Shown here: positions 1 through 6,643 of the stretch, piece by piece | Layout of the letters: every line of letters begins with the position of its first letter | Numbering within the stretch: position 1 is the first letter of the stretch | Assembly: GCA_023265355.1 (NCBI GenBank) | Contig: JAHFTZ010000065.1 | Span: 1 to 9,059 of the forward strand | Direction of reading: 5' to 3' | Source: Terriglobus sp. | Lineage (GTDB): Bacteria > Acidobacteriota > Terriglobia > Terriglobales > Acidobacteriaceae | Length of the DNA: 9,059 nucleotides | Program-made: the position numbers and the translations under genes | The notes under the pieces: model-generated | Told to the model about the DNA's origin: nothing | The model's input: only the letters and a program-made list of their open reading frames with translations | Databases searched by the model: none

Positions 1-584
1 AAGCTCCAGATAGCCTTGCTGTCCACAGCCGCCATCTCGTTCATCATGTCGCCGTTGGCCAAAAAGCTTTCGCCCAGACCGTCATGCGCGTCGAGCGCCG
101 CCTTGATGGAAGGCTTGTCGCCAAACACCATCGTTGTCTGGTTCAACCAGGCCACGCTCATACCAGATGCACCCATGGGATACACCATGTTGTTGCGCAT
201 CGGCGTACCCTTCACCTTCTGCTTGGTGAAGTTGGCAAGAATTGCCGCAGTCTGGAACTGGCCCTGTGCAATACCCACCGTCCGTGTGGCGTCTGTGCTG
301 CCGGAGTGAAACGCCGCAAACGCTAGAACTTCCGTATCGGCGTCCACCTTCATGCCGCTCTGTCGCAGCGCAGCCTCAAGCTTTTTCAGTTCGGGTGGCA
401 TGATCCGGTCCTTCAGATTCATCGCAGCGGAAGAGTTCTGCATCGCGCGATAGTCCACCACCACAATCTGTTGAATATCCTTCGGGATGCTGGCGCGCGC
501 GTCCCCACTCAACTGCGCCGCGAACACAGGACCGGCGGTCAAGATTGCTGCCAGCGAACATCCCGCCCACTTTGTGAAACTCAT
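1..584 (-). CDS. Secreted protein of unknown function, 3' end cut by window edge
   Basis: The first 194 codons are visible; the C-terminus lies beyond the left edge. The start at 584 is an ATG preceded by GGAGG with an 8-nt spacer. Residues 1-23 form a signal peptide (Lys5, hydrophobic core, cleavage likely after the VFA-A region), so the mature protein is probably periplasmic or secreted. The rest is soluble, with no transmembrane segment, and continues as IPKDIQQIVVVDYRAM, then a stretch around YPMGASGMSVAWLN and an FGDKPSIKAALDA segment. The alternation suggests an alpha/beta fold, but I recognise no named family and give no function. It follows ftcD by 32 bp on the same strand and is probably the last visible gene of that unit. 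Coding is well supported by the signal peptide, the ribosome binding site and uninterrupted frame; identity is unknown. Confidence 0.85.
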   Translation of the reverse strand, partial: MSFTKWAGCSLAAILTAGPVFAAQLSGDARASIPKDIQQIVVVDYRAMQNSSAAMNLKDRIMPPELKKLEAALRQSGMKVDADTEVLAFAAFHSGSTDATRTVGIAQGQFQTAAILANFTKQKVKGTPMRNNMVYPMGASGMSVAWLNQTTMVFGDKPSIKAALDAHDGLGESFLANGDMMNEMAAVDSKAIWS

Positions 585-592
585 CGTGACAA

Positions 593-597
593 CCTCC
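593..597 (-). promoter_or_regulatory. Ribosome binding site fixing the start of the secreted protein
   Basis: GGAGG on the minus strand, 8 nt before the ATG at 584. It supports that start and lies in the 32-bp gap after ftcD. Confidence 0.75.
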
Positions 598-616
598 GGG
601 AATCTTTTCTCAAATC

Positions 617-1540
617 TTATCGTGGCCAATCCATCGGGCGATCCAGCTTACGTTCCAGAACGCGCTCCGCCGGATCGAACTCAGGTATTGGACGTAACCA
701 GGACGCATCCGGTGTGTACGCCTCTTCCGGAATCAAACCAATGAGTTCGGCCGACACAATTTGCGCACCTTGCTTCTGAGCCAGTTTTTCGGCTGTCTGA
801 AAAACCCTATCCATCGGCATTCGTCGAAAATCCGTAATATTCATACTTACCTGCGCTCTGCCATTTGCCAGGACACCCATTGCCTTCACCCCGACCAACC
901 CTCCGTTGGACGCACGAATCTCCTTGGCGATTGCACGCGCGGCGGCAACATTTCCCTTATCTAAGTACAAGTTGTATGCGATCAAAAAGCTGCGTGCTCC
1001 TACGGCACTCGCACCAGCCGTCGCATGCAGATCGGGCCCACCTACGTCCGGACGCGACTTCGCATCCTTCTTCACGGCTTCGCGAATCCCTTCAAACTGG
1101 CCGCGCCGCACATCCTCAAGGTTCACACGGTCCGGTCGAGCCGCAGCAGCCTCATAGAGATAGACCGGCACACCGTACCGCCGCCAGATCTGCATCGCCG
1201 CATTTCTCGCCAGCATAGCGCACTGTGCCAGCGTGTAGCCGCGAACGGGCACAAACGGAATGACGTCCGCTGCTCCGATGCGTGGATGCACCCCCGTCTG
1301 CCGCGTCAGATCGATCAACTCGGCGGCCTTACCCGCTCCACGAATCGCCGCCTCTGCCACAGCATCGGGCGCCCCGGCCATCGTCACCACGCTGCGGTTG
1401 TGCGTTGCATCCATCGACCAGTCCAGCAGGCTCACACCAAACACCTGCATGGAACGCACAACTGCACGCATGACGTCTTCGTTCAGTCCCTCAGAAAAAT
1501 TCGGGACACACTCAACAATTGGTTCACCATTCAAATTCAT
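617..1540 (-). CDS. ftcD: Glutamate formimidoyltransferase (formiminotransferase)
   Basis: This enzyme (EC 2.1.2.5) moves the formimino group of N-formimino-glutamate to tetrahydrofolate, linking histidine breakdown to the one-carbon pool; it is cytosolic. The 307 residues contain the family landmarks: VECVPNFSEG at 9-18, TGVHPRIGAADVIPFVPV at 82-99 (the His85 of HPRxGA corresponds to the proposed catalytic base), VPVYLYE at 124-130, LEDVRRGQFEGI at 141-152, PDVGGPDLHATAGASAVGAR at 164-183 and VSMNITDFRRMP at 231-242. The length fits a stand-alone formiminotransferase unit; the cyclodeaminase domain of the animal bifunctional enzyme is absent. The frame stays open upstream to 1669, but the extra 43 residues lie inside the upstream gene and are not family-like, so I use the ATG at 1540. 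The GTG just before it is possible too, and no strong Shine-Dalgarno is seen. No hut genes are adjacent. Confidence 0.93.
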   Translation of the reverse strand: MNLNGEPIVECVPNFSEGLNEDVMRAVVRSMQVFGVSLLDWSMDATHNRSVVTMAGAPDAVAEAAIRGAGKAAELIDLTRQTGVHPRIGAADVIPFVPVRGYTLAQCAMLARNAAMQIWRRYGVPVYLYEAAAARPDRVNLEDVRRGQFEGIREAVKKDAKSRPDVGGPDLHATAGASAVGARSFLIAYNLYLDKGNVAAARAIAKEIRASNGGLVGVKAMGVLANGRAQVSMNITDFRRMPMDRVFQTAEKLAQKQGAQIVSAELIGLIPEEAYTPDASWLRPIPEFDPAERVLERKLDRPMDWPR

Positions 1541-1565
1541 CACCGCAATCGCTACGGAAGAGGAT

Positions 1566-2276
1566 TTACTTCCACCACGTGTAACCCACGTTGAACTGCA
1601 CTGACGCATTGACACCGGGATTCTTATCTCCCAGGCTAGCCGAAGAGATATGGACCGCGTTCGCCGCAAAATCCAAGCTGCGCTTTGGCTTCACGAAATA
1701 GTGAAATCCAACCCCAAACTGCGGCGTGAAGTTGAACACACTCGTGTTTGTGCCCGGCCCGCTATTCGCCAGGCTCAAATCCCCTTCCCCGAAGCCCGGA
1801 TACTTGTGGTTCGTCCACACCACGCCGCCCGCTCCTTGAACCCAGGGCATGATCCTGCGCCCTCCAGTAAAGTTCCACCGCAGAATAATCGGTGTCACCG
1901 ACACGCCGGTGTACGTTCCACCCGTGGGGAAGAGATTGGAACACGTAATCGTCGTGGAAGTCCCCGGCACACAGTTCGCACGCTGAAACTTAGGCGTATA
2001 AGACTGCCAGAAGGGAAAGAGTTCTACGGCATACTCGAAGTTTCCGCGAAGCATCGAGTGTCCCATCTCCTGAGTCAGCACCTTGCCTGCATGACCGCCA
2101 ACCATCAAAAATTTAAAATCGTCCCGGTTATCCGTCAAGCCCTTACCGCCCTGTACCAGCGCGCCAAACTCCCATGGAGTGGAGTTGGCCACCGCCTCCA
2201 CATCGCTCTTCTGAACCTGCGCCCGCGCGCCCGTCGCTACAAGCACTAACCCCAACATTGCTACAAATCGCTTCAT
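1566..2276 (-). CDS. PagL-like lipid A 3-O-deacylase / acyloxyacyl hydrolase family outer-membrane protein
   Basis: PagL-family proteins are small outer-membrane beta-barrels that remove a fatty acyl chain from lipid A. The 236 residues begin with a signal peptide (MKRFVAML...ATGARA, cleavage near 19/20) followed by alternating aromatic/polar strands such as FGALVQGG, EYAVELFPFW and FGVGFHYFV, and end in FNVGYTWWK. Near the C-terminus AVHISSASLGDKNPGVN (207-223) matches the PagL active-site strand: His209 and Ser211 align with the His-x-Ser pair, while position 223, where Pseudomonas PagL has its acidic residue, is Asn. Cys102 and Cys112 could form a loop disulfide. The ATG at 2276 has GAGGGG 4 nt upstream; a longer frame to 2402 overlaps yebC and is rejected. 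It precedes ftcD by 25 bp. Family placement is fairly firm; enzymatic activity is not. Confidence 0.82.
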   Translation of the reverse strand: MKRFVAMLGLVLVATGARAQVQKSDVEAVANSTPWEFGALVQGGKGLTDNRDDFKFLMVGGHAGKVLTQEMGHSMLRGNFEYAVELFPFWQSYTPKFQRANCVPGTSTTITCSNLFPTGGTYTGVSVTPIILRWNFTGGRRIMPWVQGAGGVVWTNHKYPGFGEGDLSLANSGPGTNTSVFNFTPQFGVGFHYFVKPKRSLDFAANAVHISSASLGDKNPGVNASVQFNVGYTWWK

Positions 2277-2280
2277 CAAT

Positions 2281-2286
2281 CCCCTC
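2281..2286 (-). promoter_or_regulatory. Ribosome binding site of the PagL-like gene
   Basis: GAGGGG on the minus strand, 4 nt before the ATG at 2276. Together with the signal peptide it selects this start over in-frame upstream alternatives that would run into yebC. Confidence 0.65.
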
Positions 2287-2287
2287 A

Positions 2288-2315
2288 CAGAAGAAAGCCG
2301 CCGGTCGTCGGCGGC
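2288..2315 (-). terminator. GC-rich hairpin with short T-rich tail after yebC
   Basis: On the minus strand GCCGCC (2315-2310) and GGCGGC (2302-2297) form a 6-bp stem with a 7-nt loop, followed by TTTCTTCTG. It sits in the 67-bp gap between the yebC stop and the PagL-like start, so it may terminate or attenuate yebC transcripts. The tail is interrupted, so termination is probably partial at best. Confidence 0.4.
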
Positions 2316-2343
2316 CTCTCCGCTTTTGCTTTCCTCATCAAAT

Positions 2344-3084
2344 TCAATGTGCAACTGGCACATCATCCATGTCGAAGTTGGAGTACACATTTTGCGTGTC
2401 ATCCAGATCTTCCAATGTCTCCAACAGACGAATCATCGAGTTTGCCTGAGCTCCCTCGAGCTTCTGGTAAGTAGACGCAATCATCGTCACTTCGGCATGC
2501 TCCGGCGTAAATCCTGCCGCCTTCAGCGCATCCCGCACCGCTTCGAAATCCTTGGGCGAGGTCAGAATCTCCCAGTTGTCGCCCTCCTCGCTCAGATCGT
2601 CCGCACCTGCTTCGAGAACGACCTCGGTGATCTTCTCCTCGTTGGTTCCAGCCTTGGCAACGACGATGACGCCCCTCTTACTGAACAGGTAGCCAACGCT
2701 TCCCGTCTCGCCAAGGTTGCCGCCATTCTTACTGAAGGCGTGCCGCACTTCGCTCACTGCGCGGTTTCTGTTATCCGTCGTCACCTCGACGATGAGGGCC
2801 ACACCCCCTGGGCCATAGCCCTCAAAGGTAATTTCCTCGTAGCTCAGCCCCTCAAGCTCGCCCGTACCACGCTGGATCGCCCGCTTGATGTTATCCGCAG
2901 GCATGTTCTCGGCCTTTGCCGCCAGGATTGCCGTGCGCAGACGGGGATTTCCGTCGGGATCGCCACCGCCGCCCTTCGCCGCAATGGTGATTTCCTTGAT
3001 CAGACGTGTGAAGATCTTACCGCGCTTCGCATCCGTAGCGCCCTTCTTATGCTTAATTGTTGCCCATTTAGAGTGGCCTGACAT
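2344..3084 (-). CDS. yebC: YebC/TACO1 family translation regulator
   Basis: The 246 residues have the family's usual length and open with its signature, [30 protein letters not shown] (3-32). They continue with [25 protein letters not shown] (46-70), [19 protein letters not shown] (82-100) and [32 protein letters not shown] (103-134). Members were long annotated as transcriptional regulators. Work on the mitochondrial homologue TACO1 and on bacterial YebC points to a ribosome-associated factor that helps translation, including through proline-rich stretches. The start is the ATG at 3084 with AGGAG 7 nt upstream. It lies 129 bp after lysA. The C-terminus, [11 protein letters not shown], is intact and no oddity is seen. 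In many bacteria yebC neighbours ruvC; it does not here. Confidence 0.97.
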   Translation of the reverse strand: MSGHSKWATIKHKKGATDAKRGKIFTRLIKEITIAAKGGGGDPDGNPRLRTAILAAKAENMPADNIKRAIQRGTGELEGLSYEEITFEGYGPGGVALIVEVTTDNRNRAVSEVRHAFSKNGGNLGETGSVGYLFSKRGVIVVAKAGTNEEKITEVVLEAGADDLSEEGDNWEILTSPKDFEAVRDALKAAGFTPEHAEVTMIASTYQKLEGAQANSMIRLLETLEDLDDTQNVYSNFDMDDVPVAH

Positions 3085-3091
3085 TTCCCTG

Positions 3092-3096
3092 CTCCT
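3092..3096 (-). promoter_or_regulatory. Ribosome binding site of yebC
   Basis: AGGAG on the minus strand, 7 nt before the yebC ATG. A strong, correctly spaced site that confirms the start. Confidence 0.75.
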
Positions 3097-3160
3097 GCAT
3101 CTTCTCGAAGTATCCAGCGCTCAGACCACAAGCGCGCGTCGCCTGCGATTTTATCAGCCA

Positions 3161-3196
3161 CGGCGCCACTTCTGCTCATCTACCCTTCGGCGCCAC
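3161..3196. repeat. Direct repeat CGGCGCCAC, two copies
   Basis: CGGCGCCAC occurs at 3161-3169 and again at 3188-3196 in the lysA-yebC gap, 27 bp start to start. Because GGCGCC is itself palindromic, the two copies could also pair as a 6-bp stem with a 21-nt loop. No T-tract follows on the minus strand, so it is not a clear terminator. A TAAAAT element, a possible yebC -10 box, lies just downstream in the minus direction. Chance occurrence is possible at this GC content. Confidence 0.4.
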
Positions 3197-3213
3197 CCGC
3201 ATTGCAGGAGGAG

Positions 3214-4491
3214 CTAAAGCATCTCCGGCCCAAACAGATCCTCAACCGTCTCCCGCCGCCGAATCAACCGAGCCTTTCCGCGCTCGATTAAAACCTCAGC
3301 AGGCCGCACACGCGTGTTGTAGTTGCTCGAAAGCGACAGACCATAAGCCCCCGCATCCAGCAGAGCAATCCCATCCCCACGCTTCAGAGGAGCCAGTTCG
3401 CGGTCTCGCGCAAAAAAATCTCCACTCTCGCAGACAGGCCCCACCACATCGACCTTCTTTAGCTTCCTCGTCGTCTGCTTCAGCGGAACGATCTCGTGGT
3501 GTGCCTGGTAGAGCGCGGGACGGATCAGATCGTTCATCGCCGCGTCAGCAATTACGAATGTCTTCGTCCCATTCTTCTTCACAAACAGCACCTGAGAAAC
3601 CAGAGCACCCGCCTGCGCCACGATGAACCGCCCCGGCTCCAGCAGCAGATGCAGATCCATCGCTCCCAATGCACCCTTCAGAGCTTTGGCATACTTGGCC
3701 ACCTGCTTCGCGGGCTCAAAGTTTCCCGCACCGTAGTCGATACCCAATCCACCACCGGCATCGGCATAGCGAATATCATGCCCATCCGCGCGAAGCTGCC
3801 TAATCAACGCAACTACTCGCGCCAACGCCGCAGCGAAGGGCTCCACAGAGCGAATCTGCGATCCGATATGCACGCTTACACCCGCAGGCTCCAGCCACTT
3901 CAACTGCGCCGCACGCCTGTAGACCTTCCGTGCCAGGCGAATGTCGATCCCAAACTTGTGCTCCCGCAGACCCGTCGAAATGTATGGATGCGTCTCCGCG
4001 AAGACATCAGGATTAACGCGCAGCGCAATCCGCGCCTTGATCTTCAACTTCGCAGCCCGCTCGGCTACAAGCTCAAGCTCGCCTTCGCTCTCCACATTGA
4101 AGAGAAGAATTCCCTCACGCAGCGCCAGGTCGATTTCCGCTGGCTGCTTGCCCACACCGGAGAAGACCACGCGTCCGCAGACCTCAACGCGCTTGTCTCC
4201 CGCAGCACGAATCACCCGCTCCAACTCACCACCCGAAACGATGTCAAAACCGCATCCCTGCGCCGCCAGCAACTTCAAAACGCCGAGCGCCGAGTTCGCC
4301 TTCACCGCATAGCAGACCGTATGCTGCACATCCGCAAACTCCTGCGCAAACATCCCCGCGCGCTCCACCATCTGCGCGGCGGAATAGACATAGAGCGGCG
4401 TGCCAAACTTCTTCGCCAGTTTCTGCAGCGACACGCCGTCGCAAACCAGCTCACCACCCGCATACACAAACGGCCTTGCGCTCAAACTCAA
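3214..4491 (-). CDS. lysA: Diaminopimelate decarboxylase
   Basis: LysA (EC 4.1.1.20) decarboxylates meso-diaminopimelate to L-lysine, the last step of the DAP pathway, using pyridoxal phosphate in the cytosol. The 425 residues match the family length. Key positions: YAVKAN at 61-66 with the PLP Lys64, HIGSQI at 208-213, the glycine loop DAGGGLGIDY at 244-253 that holds the phosphate, EPGRFIVA at 285-292, and CESGDFF at 354-360 with GAYG at 381-384, which contribute substrate and dimer-partner contacts. The C-terminus FGPEML is intact. The only usable start is a TTG at 4491: the frame upstream to the stop at 4561 has no ATG or GTG, and GGGG lies 5 nt before the TTG. A GTG at codon 9 is the alternative. 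An intrinsic terminator ends 11 bp upstream, so its transcription needs explaining. Confidence 0.96.
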   Translation of the reverse strand: MSLSARPFVYAGGELVCDGVSLQKLAKKFGTPLYVYSAAQMVERAGMFAQEFADVQHTVCYAVKANSALGVLKLLAAQGCGFDIVSGGELERVIRAAGDKRVEVCGRVVFSGVGKQPAEIDLALREGILLFNVESEGELELVAERAAKLKIKARIALRVNPDVFAETHPYISTGLREHKFGIDIRLARKVYRRAAQLKWLEPAGVSVHIGSQIRSVEPFAAALARVVALIRQLRADGHDIRYADAGGGLGIDYGAGNFEPAKQVAKYAKALKGALGAMDLHLLLEPGRFIVAQAGALVSQVLFVKKNGTKTFVIADAAMNDLIRPALYQAHHEIVPLKQTTRKLKKVDVVGPVCESGDFFARDRELAPLKRGDGIALLDAGAYGLSLSSNYNTRVRPAEVLIERGKARLIRRRETVEDLFGPEML

Positions 4492-4502
4492 AGGAACCCC
4501 AC

Positions 4503-4550
4503 AAAAACAGAAGTAGCCAGCTGCTTGCGAATCACAGCTGGCTCTTCTGT
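4503..4550 (-). terminator. Strong intrinsic terminator between pspC-like gene and lysA
   Basis: On the minus strand ACAGAAGAGCCAGCTG (4550-4535) pairs with CAGCTGGCT-A-CTTCTGT (4523-4507): a 16-bp stem with one bulged A (4514) and an 11-nt loop, followed by a T-run at 4507-4503. This is a textbook rho-independent terminator for transcripts coming from the PspC-like gene. It ends only 11 bp before the lysA TTG, so it may also act as a leader attenuator for lysA. Confidence 0.82.
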
Positions 4551-4554
4551 TATA
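4549..4554 (-). promoter_or_regulatory. Possible -10 box (TATAAC) upstream of lysA
   Basis: TATAAC on the minus strand at 4554-4549 overlaps the base of the terminator stem. A start about 7 nt downstream would put the RNA 5' end inside the hairpin. No convincing -35 hexamer lies 16-18 bp upstream, so this is a weak call. Confidence 0.25.
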
Positions 4555-4589
4555 CCGTTTTCAACGTTCTGACCGCAGAGAAGCGGCCC

Positions 4590-4910
4590 TTAGACCGTCG
4601 GCGGAAGAGCGTACGGCTCCTCCGGAATCACGATCCAAGCAATGATGTACGCCAGAAAGCCGAACCCGCCACCAAAGAGAAGCACCAAGGCCACAATACG
4701 CACGATCATCACGTCCACGTTGATGTACCGGGCCAGACCTTCGCAGACACCGGCGATCTTCCGCCCTGCCCGCGCGCGCATCAACTGTCCGCTGTACGCC
4801 GCCGAAGGCACGTATCCAGGAACTGACCCAACTGGCTGCACCGCCGCCCCACAGGCCAAACAAAACCGCGCTCCCTCAACGATCTGCGCTCCGCATCGCC
4901 AGCAAACCAT
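4590..4910 (-). CDS. Zinc-ribbon PspC-domain membrane protein
   Basis: The 106-residue protein joins two modules. Residues 3-20 are a zinc ribbon with two CxxC pairs (CWRC at 3-6, CLAC at 17-20). After a Gly/Pro/Ala-rich linker (21-42), residues 43-98 form a PspC domain: RARAGRKIAGVCEGLARYINVDVMIVRIVALVLL, with one or two inner-membrane segments at about 67-95, then IPEE. PspC proteins take part in envelope-stress (phage shock) sensing in proteobacteria; short zinc-ribbon/PspC proteins in other phyla are mostly uncharacterised. The start at 4910 is set by AGGAGG 5 nt upstream; an in-frame TTG at 4934 is less likely. No pspA, pspB or pspF is in view. It follows the TPR gene by 76 bp, a gap with promoter-like sequence, and is followed by a terminator. 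Confidence 0.9.
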   Translation of the reverse strand: MVCWRCGAQIVEGARFCLACGAAVQPVGSVPGYVPSAAYSGQLMRARAGRKIAGVCEGLARYINVDVMIVRIVALVLLFGGGFGFLAYIIAWIVIPEEPYALPPTV

Positions 4911-4915
4911 ACCCG

Positions 4916-4921
4916 CCTCCT
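4916..4921 (-). promoter_or_regulatory. Ribosome binding site of the PspC-like gene
   Basis: AGGAGG on the minus strand, 5 nt before the ATG at 4910. It decides this start over the TTG at 4934. Confidence 0.8.
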
Positions 4922-4969
4922 GTTGAACTTCCAAACCGTTATACGCAAAGAACAGCGATTCAGTTCAAC
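4922..4969 (-). promoter_or_regulatory. Candidate pspC-like promoter flanked by an 8-bp inverted repeat
   Basis: On the minus strand TTGAAC (4968-4963, -35-like) and TATAAC (4943-4938, -10-like) are 19 bp apart, slightly long but plausible. A perfect inverted repeat, GTTGAACT at 4922-4929 and AGTTCAAC at 4962-4969, brackets them: one arm covers the -35 box and the other lies just past the expected start site and touches the ribosome binding site. The arm centres are 40 bp apart, close to four helical turns. This could be a two-site operator, but neither promoter nor repressor is shown. Confidence 0.4.
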
Positions 4970-4986
4970 ATTCTGCCAACAGACCT

Positions 4987-6195
4987 TCACCGTCCACTGT
5001 ACGGCGTCTTCATATACTTCCGCGCCGCATCCGCCTGCGACTGATCTCCACCCGGCGCAGCCGCCAGGCGGTATTGCTGCATCGCCGCATCCCGCCGATG
5101 CAGCAGATCGTTCATCATCCCGCTGTTCAACTGCGCCCGGCGACGCATCCATTCGCTACAGTTGGGCTGCTTTCCCGCTTCCATGTAGTCCCGCAGAGCG
5201 CTTTCCAGATCGCCCTGCCCACGCTCGGTTTCAGCCAGACCGAAGTAAGGAAGCTGCAGCCGCACATCGACAAAGTATCCACCCTTCTCGGCGTCCGCCA
5301 GCACCGTCCGATAAACGTGAATTGCATCCTGCCCGCGTCCTGCATCCTTGGTCAGATTGGCTTCTTCCAGACGAAAGAGGAAGTTGTGCGGATACATCGC
5401 CGCCAGTTCATGTGCCACAGCAAGAGCCTCAGGGTAACGGCCATCATGCCGTAGAAACAGGCTCAGCGCCGTCATGGAAGGCACCTTCGTCACCGTACCG
5501 CCTGCTGCTGCCTCCCGAAGCAAGCCAAGCCCCTTCTCCTTCGACCCACCCACGCCGACCATGCCCACAAGGATTCGCAGAAAGCGCGGTAGGCTGGCCA
5601 CCGCGAACTGCTGCAAACCCATCGCCATCTTGGCGTCTGTGTACTGAGGATCAAGCTTCAAAACCTGGTCAGCATCGTTGCGCGATTGCAATCCCTGATG
5701 CGCCGCGCTTGAAAAGCTGTGCATCGCCAGCGTCATCCACGCGGCGTGCATGCCGCGCACGTAGCTTCGGGCGAAGTACGCATCCTTATCCTGCCCGTTG
5801 GCTTTGATCCTCTGGTCGCAGACGGAGATGGCGCCGTTCGTGAGATCTTCGATTCTCTGTGAAACGTCGTGCGGGATCTCCACCTTTCGGTTACTCGAAA
5901 GAAAGTTTTCGCGCGCGTAGTAGGTCGTATCCAGCAGATCCTGTCGATAGAGTTCCCTGAAGATCAGCGTCATCTGCACGTACGCCATGGCCATGGGATC
6001 CCCCTCGTGCGTCTTCAGCACACTCTCAAAACGCGCGAGCGCCCCCTCATAATCCAGGATGAAAAATCGTTGATAGCCCTCACGCACCGTACTATCGTTG
6101 TTAAGCGGATAGGTAGAGTCCGCACGAGCCCCAGTCGCAGAAACCAGGACCAACAGCAGAGCGCACAGCCAGACTGCCTTACTTCGGACTCCCAT
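4987..6195 (-). CDS. Secreted tetratricopeptide-repeat protein
   Basis: The 402 residues begin with a signal peptide (MGVRSKAVWLCALLLVLVSATGARA, cleavage near 25/26). They continue as a largely helical protein with TPR-like units around 36-69 (EGYQRFFILDYEGALARFESVL), 138-185, 240-275 (FLRHDGRYPEALAVAHELAAMYPHN), 276-310, 313-345 (GLAETERGQGDLESALRDYMEA) and 350-385. TPR arrays bind proteins, so a periplasmic scaffold or assembly role is likely; the partner is unknown. The start at 6195 has GAGG 6 nt upstream. The frame is open further, to 6489, but that extension runs antisense through another gene and lacks a signal peptide, so it is rejected. The ATG overlaps the divergent plus-strand ATG within CATG. 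Secretion and TPR nature are well supported; function is not known. Confidence 0.88.
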   Translation of the reverse strand: MGVRSKAVWLCALLLVLVSATGARADSTYPLNNDSTVREGYQRFFILDYEGALARFESVLKTHEGDPMAMAYVQMTLIFRELYRQDLLDTTYYARENFLSSNRKVEIPHDVSQRIEDLTNGAISVCDQRIKANGQDKDAYFARSYVRGMHAAWMTLAMHSFSSAAHQGLQSRNDADQVLKLDPQYTDAKMAMGLQQFAVASLPRFLRILVGMVGVGGSKEKGLGLLREAAAGGTVTKVPSMTALSLFLRHDGRYPEALAVAHELAAMYPHNFLFRLEEANLTKDAGRGQDAIHVYRTVLADAEKGGYFVDVRLQLPYFGLAETERGQGDLESALRDYMEAGKQPNCSEWMRRRAQLNSGMMNDLLHRRDAAMQQYRLAAAPGGDQSQADAARKYMKTPYSGR

Positions 6196-6643
6196 GACTC
6201 GCCTCGATTTATTGAAACTCGTAATCGCCCAGGCTCGCGCCAACGGCTTTGAATTTCGCAAATGGTATGTCCGCCACACGGCACGCCCGTGGGTCTCCTT
6301 CGACGACGCCGCACAGTGGCTGTCGCTCGGACGACGTTGTTTCGCGCTGCTCTTTTCGCACGAGTTCGCATCGTGCTTCTGGAAGTCGGGAACGCAGATC
6401 ACCTTCTCCATGCCTGCGAAGGACTTCTCGCGTGTTCTGCCCGATGGCACCGTCAAGACAATCCACCGCAAGGCCTTCACCCGTCGCACCGCGCGTCCTG
6501 ATGTATGGAAATATCACCTGCGTGAGATGGCCGGTGAGAACGAGCCGCTCCGCTACCTTCGGCGATACATTCGTGTCGAAGAAGATCTTGACTCAGAACC
6601 CGACGACACCTCCAACGGCAGGCCTGCCCCGCCGGAAGACTGA
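6194..6643 (+). CDS. Conserved-looking hypothetical protein, 149 residues
   Basis: I do not recognise the family. The frame shows the same GC-rich third-position use as its neighbours and exactly fills the space between two minus-strand genes, which argues that it is real. The protein is soluble, with no signal peptide or membrane segment. It is rich in Arg and Trp (W24, W33, W42, W63, W105), has a basic middle (VKTIHRKAFTRRTARPDVWKYHLREM, about 87-112) and ends in an acidic, Pro-rich tail (128-149). The pattern could suit a nucleic-acid-binding or regulatory protein, but that is a guess. Its ATG shares bases with the divergent TPR gene's ATG, so its promoter must lie inside that gene; no Shine-Dalgarno is visible. 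Its TGA directly abuts the stop of the convergent gene. Confidence 0.75.
   Translation: MTRLDLLKLVIAQARANGFEFRKWYVRHTARPWVSFDDAAQWLSLGRRCFALLFSHEFASCFWKSGTQITFSMPAKDFSRVLPDGTVKTIHRKAFTRRTARPDVWKYHLREMAGENEPLRYLRRYIRVEEDLDSEPDDTSNGRPAPPED
6202..6205 (-). promoter_or_regulatory. Ribosome binding site of the TPR gene
   Basis: GAGG on the minus strand, 6 nt before the ATG at 6195. It lies inside codons 3-4 of the divergent plus-strand gene and supports the signal-peptide start. Confidence 0.55.

Noticed and set aside
2326..3081. Plus-strand open frame of about 251 codons opposite yebC
   Set aside because: Antisense shadow of an unmistakable YebC gene, with no recognisable domain, signal or ribosome binding site.
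3496..4572. Long plus-strand open frame (about 358 codons) opposite lysA
   Set aside because: It is antisense to a clear lysA, its product is Arg/Gln/His/Leu-rich low-quality sequence with no motif, and it follows from the codon bias of the real gene.
4492..4600. Lysine riboswitch or leader peptide before lysA
   Set aside because: The space is about 100 bp and largely one simple terminator hairpin; no multi-helix lysine riboswitch core and no short lysine-rich frame were seen.
4923..5807. Plus-strand open frame of about 294 codons opposite the TPR gene
   Set aside because: The product is Pro/Ser/Ala/Arg-rich with no fold-like pattern; the minus strand encodes a signal peptide and TPR units.
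6196..6489. N-terminal extension of the TPR protein
   Set aside because: It is open only because it runs antisense to the 149-codon gene; the ATG at 6195 has a ribosome binding site and begins a signal peptide.
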